Source: Pseudomonadota bacterium
Lineage (GTDB): Bacteria; Pseudomonadota; Gammaproteobacteria; Competibacterales; Competibacteraceae
Length of the DNA: 8,923 nucleotides
Assembly (NCBI GenBank): GCA_018262135.1
Contig: JAGTSD010000047.1
Location: 1 to 8,923, forward strand
Direction of reading: 5' to 3'
The notes below the pieces were generated by a model. It made no database searches and was not told where the DNA came from. It was given only the letters and a program-made list of their open reading frames with translations. Position numbers and translations under genes: made by a program. Positions 5,487 through 8,923 of this stretch are shown one piece after another; within the stretch, counting starts at the first letter, position 1; each line of letters starts with the position of its first letter.

Positions 5487-6935
5487 ATGCACGACTTTTC
5501 CGGTGACGCAATGGCCTCAACTCCCTTTTTCAGCAGTGGCACCGAAATCATCGCCGCGACCTCCCAGTCCAAGTTGCGGGTTCAGTTCGAGGCCATCGAA
5601 TTACGGGTGGTCGCCGGGCCGGACGCCGGGTTGGAAGTCAGCTTGGGCCTCCCCGTCCTGCGCGTCGGCGCCTCGCCAGACAACGACGTGGTCCTGACCG
5701 ACCGGGCGGTTTCGCGCCGGCACGCCGAGATCCGCATGACGCCAGCCGGTTTGCTGTTGCGCGACCTTGGTTCCACCAACGGTACGTTTATCAACGATGT
5801 GCGTATCACCGAAGCCTACATCCCGGCTGAAGCTGAATGCCGGCTGGGCTACTCGCGGCTGGTCATCCGCCAGCACACCGAGGAACGAAAGGTGGCGGTG
5901 CCGCGCCAGGATCACTTGGGCGAGCTGGTCGGATCCAGCGAGCGGATGCGCGAACTGTATGGCCTGATCCGGGCGGTGGCGCCCACCCCGACCACCGTAC
6001 ATCTGCACGGCGAATCCGGAGCCGGCAAGGAACTGGTGGCGCGCACCCTGCACGCCTTCTCCGGCCGGTCGGGGCCGCTGGTGGTGTTCGACGCTTCGGT
6101 GGCCGATCCAGAGATGGTGCGCAATGACCTGTTTGGTCATATCAGGGGCGCGTTCACCGGCGCCACCGGGGCGCGCGAGGGCGCGTTTCGCCAAGCGCAC
6201 ACCGGCACGCTGTTCATAGACGAGATCGGCGAACTGCCGCTGGATCTGCAACCGCGGCTGCTGCGGGTTCTGGAGACCCGAGAGGTGCTGCCGATCGGTT
6301 CCGACAAGCCGTTGCGGGTGGACGTGCGCGTCATCACCGCCACCCACCGCGATCTGGAAGCCATGGTCAGGACCGGCGCCTTCCGGGCGGACTTGTTTTA
6401 CCGGCTGTCGGTGGTGCCCATCGAGGTGCCGGCCCTGCGGGAAATCCCCGAGGATATTCCGCTGATCGCTCGCCATCTTTGCGAGCGGTTGCAGTTGAAT
6501 TGCCGGCTGTCGGCGGCGGCCCTGGAAGCCCTGCAAAATTATTCCTGGCCAGGCAACGTGCGGGAGCTGCGCAACGTGCTGGAGCGGGCGGCAGTGATGT
6601 GCGGCGAGCGGGAGATTGGGCTGGAGGATTTGCGTCTGTCCAGGACCGCTACCCCGGTCCAGAACGCCGCCCCTGCCCCTGCGCCCGCCGTTTCCCCTCC
6701 CGCCTCTGGCCCCGTCGACCCCGAGCCATCCTCCGCCGATTCCGGCCTTGCCGTCAAACGCTCGCAACCGATCTCCAGTGCCCGCGCCCACCTCAAGGAT
6801 ATGGAGCGGCGCATGATCGTAGAAGCGCTGGAGCGAACCCATGGCAACAAGGCCGCTGTCGCCCGGGAATTGGGCATTCCGCTGTCCACCCTGAAGCGTC
6901 GCCTCAAAGATTATAAGATCAGTAACGGGGACTGA
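5487..6935 (+). CDS. Sigma54-dependent activator with FHA sensor, AAA+ and Fis-type HTH domains
   Basis: Such proteins use ATP hydrolysis to remodel sigma54-RNA polymerase at promoters they bind. The 482-residue product has an FHA domain at about 38-128 in place of a receiver, with DNDVVL (65-70), VSRRHAEI (75-82) and LGSTNGTFIN (94-103). The AAA+ domain (about 143-385) has Walker A GESGAGKE (175-182), the sigma54-contacting GAFTGA loop (221-226), Walker B TLFIDEIGE (241-249), FRADLFYRL (299-307) with the arginine-finger region, and WPGNVREL (354-361). A Pro/Ala-rich linker (389-430) joins a Fis-type helix-turn-helix (435-476; NKAAVARELGIPLSTLKRRL). All elements needed for sigma54 activation are present. 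The ATG at 5487 gives the longest frame but lacks a Shine-Dalgarno. The ATG at 5511 (Met9) has GGTGA just upstream and fits the predicted transcription start better. No kinase, phosphatase or type VI secretion gene is in view to name the signal. Confidence 0.93.
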   Translation: MHDFSGDAMASTPFFSSGTEIIAATSQSKLRVQFEAIELRVVAGPDAGLEVSLGLPVLRVGASPDNDVVLTDRAVSRRHAEIRMTPAGLLLRDLGSTNGTFINDVRITEAYIPAEAECRLGYSRLVIRQHTEERKVAVPRQDHLGELVGSSERMRELYGLIRAVAPTPTTVHLHGESGAGKELVARTLHAFSGRSGPLVVFDASVADPEMVRNDLFGHIRGAFTGATGAREGAFRQAHTGTLFIDEIGELPLDLQPRLLRVLETREVLPIGSDKPLRVDVRVITATHRDLEAMVRTGAFRADLFYRLSVVPIEVPALREIPEDIPLIARHLCERLQLNCRLSAAALEALQNYSWPGNVRELRNVLERAAVMCGEREIGLEDLRLSRTATPVQNAAPAPAPAVSPPASGPVDPEPSSADSGLAVKRSQPISSARAHLKDMERRMIVEALERTHGNKAAVARELGIPLSTLKRRLKDYKISNGD

Positions 6936-7130
6936 CGTGTTGGAGCGGGAGGACGGCGCAACGGGGTGCGAGCCAGCCATTCGGTTCCCGCCCGCCCTGT
7001 CAGGCGACTGGCTGTCTGTTCGGGCCGGCTGGCTGGCGCCAGTTTCATGCCCGCTCGCATCCCGCGATCCGGTCGCTGTCGCCAACCGGGACAGGAAACA
7101 GCCAAACTCAACCCAAACGGTCAGCGTGCC
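6936..7130 (+). other. GC-rich spacer upstream of dut, with an uncertain 65-codon frame
   Basis: This 195-bp stretch separates the FHA activator gene from dut. A plus-strand frame opens with GTG at 6937, one base after the activator stop, and ends with TGA at 7132-7134, overlapping the dut GTG as GTGA. The predicted peptide (65 residues, rich in Pro, Arg, Ala and Ser) resembles no family I know. About three quarters of its codons end in G or C, roughly what this genome's composition would give by chance. Inverted repeats could also fold the RNA: GCCAGCC (6972-6978) with GGCTGGC (7027-7033 or 7031-7037), and ACTGGC (7007-7012) with GCCAGT (7038-7043). It may be a structured leader or simply a spacer. 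No sigma70 promoter is evident. Confidence 0.3.
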
Positions 7131-7592
7131 GTGATTTCCCAGACCATCGAACTGAAAATTCTCGACCCCCGCCTGGGGCAGGACATTCCTCTGCCAGCTT
7201 ACGCCACTGCAGGTTCGGCGGGCCTGGACCTGCGCGCCTGTCTGGCGGAGCCGCTGACGGTGCATCCAGGCGAAACCCACCTGATTCCCACCGGCATGGC
7301 CATCCACATCGGCGACCCCAGCCTGGCGGCTATCGTGCTGCCGCGCTCCGGCCTCGGCCACAAGCACGGTATCGTGCTGGGCAACCTGGTCGGGCTGATT
7401 GATAGCGACTATCAGGGCGAACTGCTGGTGTCGTGCTGGAACCGGGGCCATGCGCCCTTCATCATCGCCGTCGGCGAACGGATCGCCCAGTTGATCGTCG
7501 TGCCGGTGGTCCGGGCCGAGTTCGCCATCGTGCCCGAATTTACCCCCAGCGCGCGTGGAACCGGCGGCTTCGGCCATTCCGGGCGGCATTGA
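7131..7592 (+). CDS. dut: Deoxyuridine 5'-triphosphate nucleotidohydrolase (dUTPase)
   Basis: Dut hydrolyses dUTP to dUMP and pyrophosphate, keeping uracil out of DNA and supplying dUMP for thymidylate synthesis. It works as a cytoplasmic homotrimer. All five trimeric dUTPase motifs are present: [10 protein letters not shown] (27-36), [10 protein letters not shown] (71-80), [11 protein letters not shown] (88-98, with catalytic Asp91), GERIAQL (115-121) and [10 protein letters not shown] (142-151). I place the start at the GTG at 7131. It yields 153 residues beginning (M)[15 protein letters not shown], close in length and N-terminus to the roughly 151-residue E. coli enzyme. An upstream ATG at 6966 in the same frame would add 55 Arg/Pro/Ala-rich residues with no family match. 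No strong Shine-Dalgarno is visible. The gene lies seven bases upstream of algC, implying co-transcription. In Pseudomonas coaBC precedes dut, but it is not found here. Confidence 0.96.
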   Translation: MISQTIELKILDPRLGQDIPLPAYATAGSAGLDLRACLAEPLTVHPGETHLIPTGMAIHIGDPSLAAIVLPRSGLGHKHGIVLGNLVGLIDSDYQGELLVSCWNRGHAPFIIAVGERIAQLIVVPVVRAEFAIVPEFTPSARGTGGFGHSGRH

Positions 7593-7599
7593 AGCGGAT

Positions 7600-8923
<1,324 letters not shown>

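Noticed and set aside
6966..7130. N-terminal extension of dut from an upstream ATG
   Set aside because: The 55 extra residues are low-complexity and basic and have no counterpart in trimeric dUTPases; the GTG at 7131 fits the family start.

Overview
The window is ordinary chromosomal DNA from a high-GC gammaproteobacterium. Three observations support this. An RpfE-type gene sits directly upstream of recJ, as in Xanthomonas. A dut gene is followed by an algC-type phosphomannomutase, as in Pseudomonas and relatives. The protein sequences resemble gammaproteobacterial homologues throughout. A finer placement, such as the Competibacter/Chromatiales neighbourhood, is only a guess. I see no mobile element, CRISPR array, tRNA or rRNA.

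Layout. (1) Bases 2-550, plus strand: the 3' part of an RpfE/phosphoglycerate-mutase-like gene cut by the window edge. (2) 636-2354, plus: a complete recJ single-strand exonuclease gene. (3) 2385-4334, minus: a membrane diguanylate cyclase (MASE1-PAS-GGDEF), convergent with recJ across a 30-bp gap that can form hairpins. (4) 4417-5235, minus: an N-formylglutamate amidohydrolase family protein, 82 bp upstream of the cyclase and possibly co-transcribed with it. (5) 5236-5486: an AT-rich 251-bp divergent regulatory region with a good sigma70-like promoter, short direct repeats and palindromes. (6) 5487-6935, plus: an FHA-AAA+-Fis sigma54-dependent activator with no receiver domain. (7) 6936-7130: a GC-rich 195-bp spacer holding an uncertain 65-codon frame. 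(8) 7131-7592, plus: dut with a GTG start. (9) 7600-8923, plus: algC/manB, cut at its 3' end about 20 residues short of the usual length.

Functionally, recJ and dut are genome-maintenance genes. AlgC supplies mannose-1-phosphate and glucose-1-phosphate for surface polysaccharide. The cyclase makes c-di-GMP, and the FHA activator presumably links a phosphorylation-type or protein-protein signal to sigma54 promoters elsewhere. AlgC and c-di-GMP both bear on exopolysaccharide and biofilm, but nothing here proves that these genes act together. The most unusual points are the FHA domain lacking the usual Gly-Arg arginine, the repeat-rich promoter of its gene, the unusual dut leader, and an altered GNG loop in AlgC. 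I found no convincing new system.
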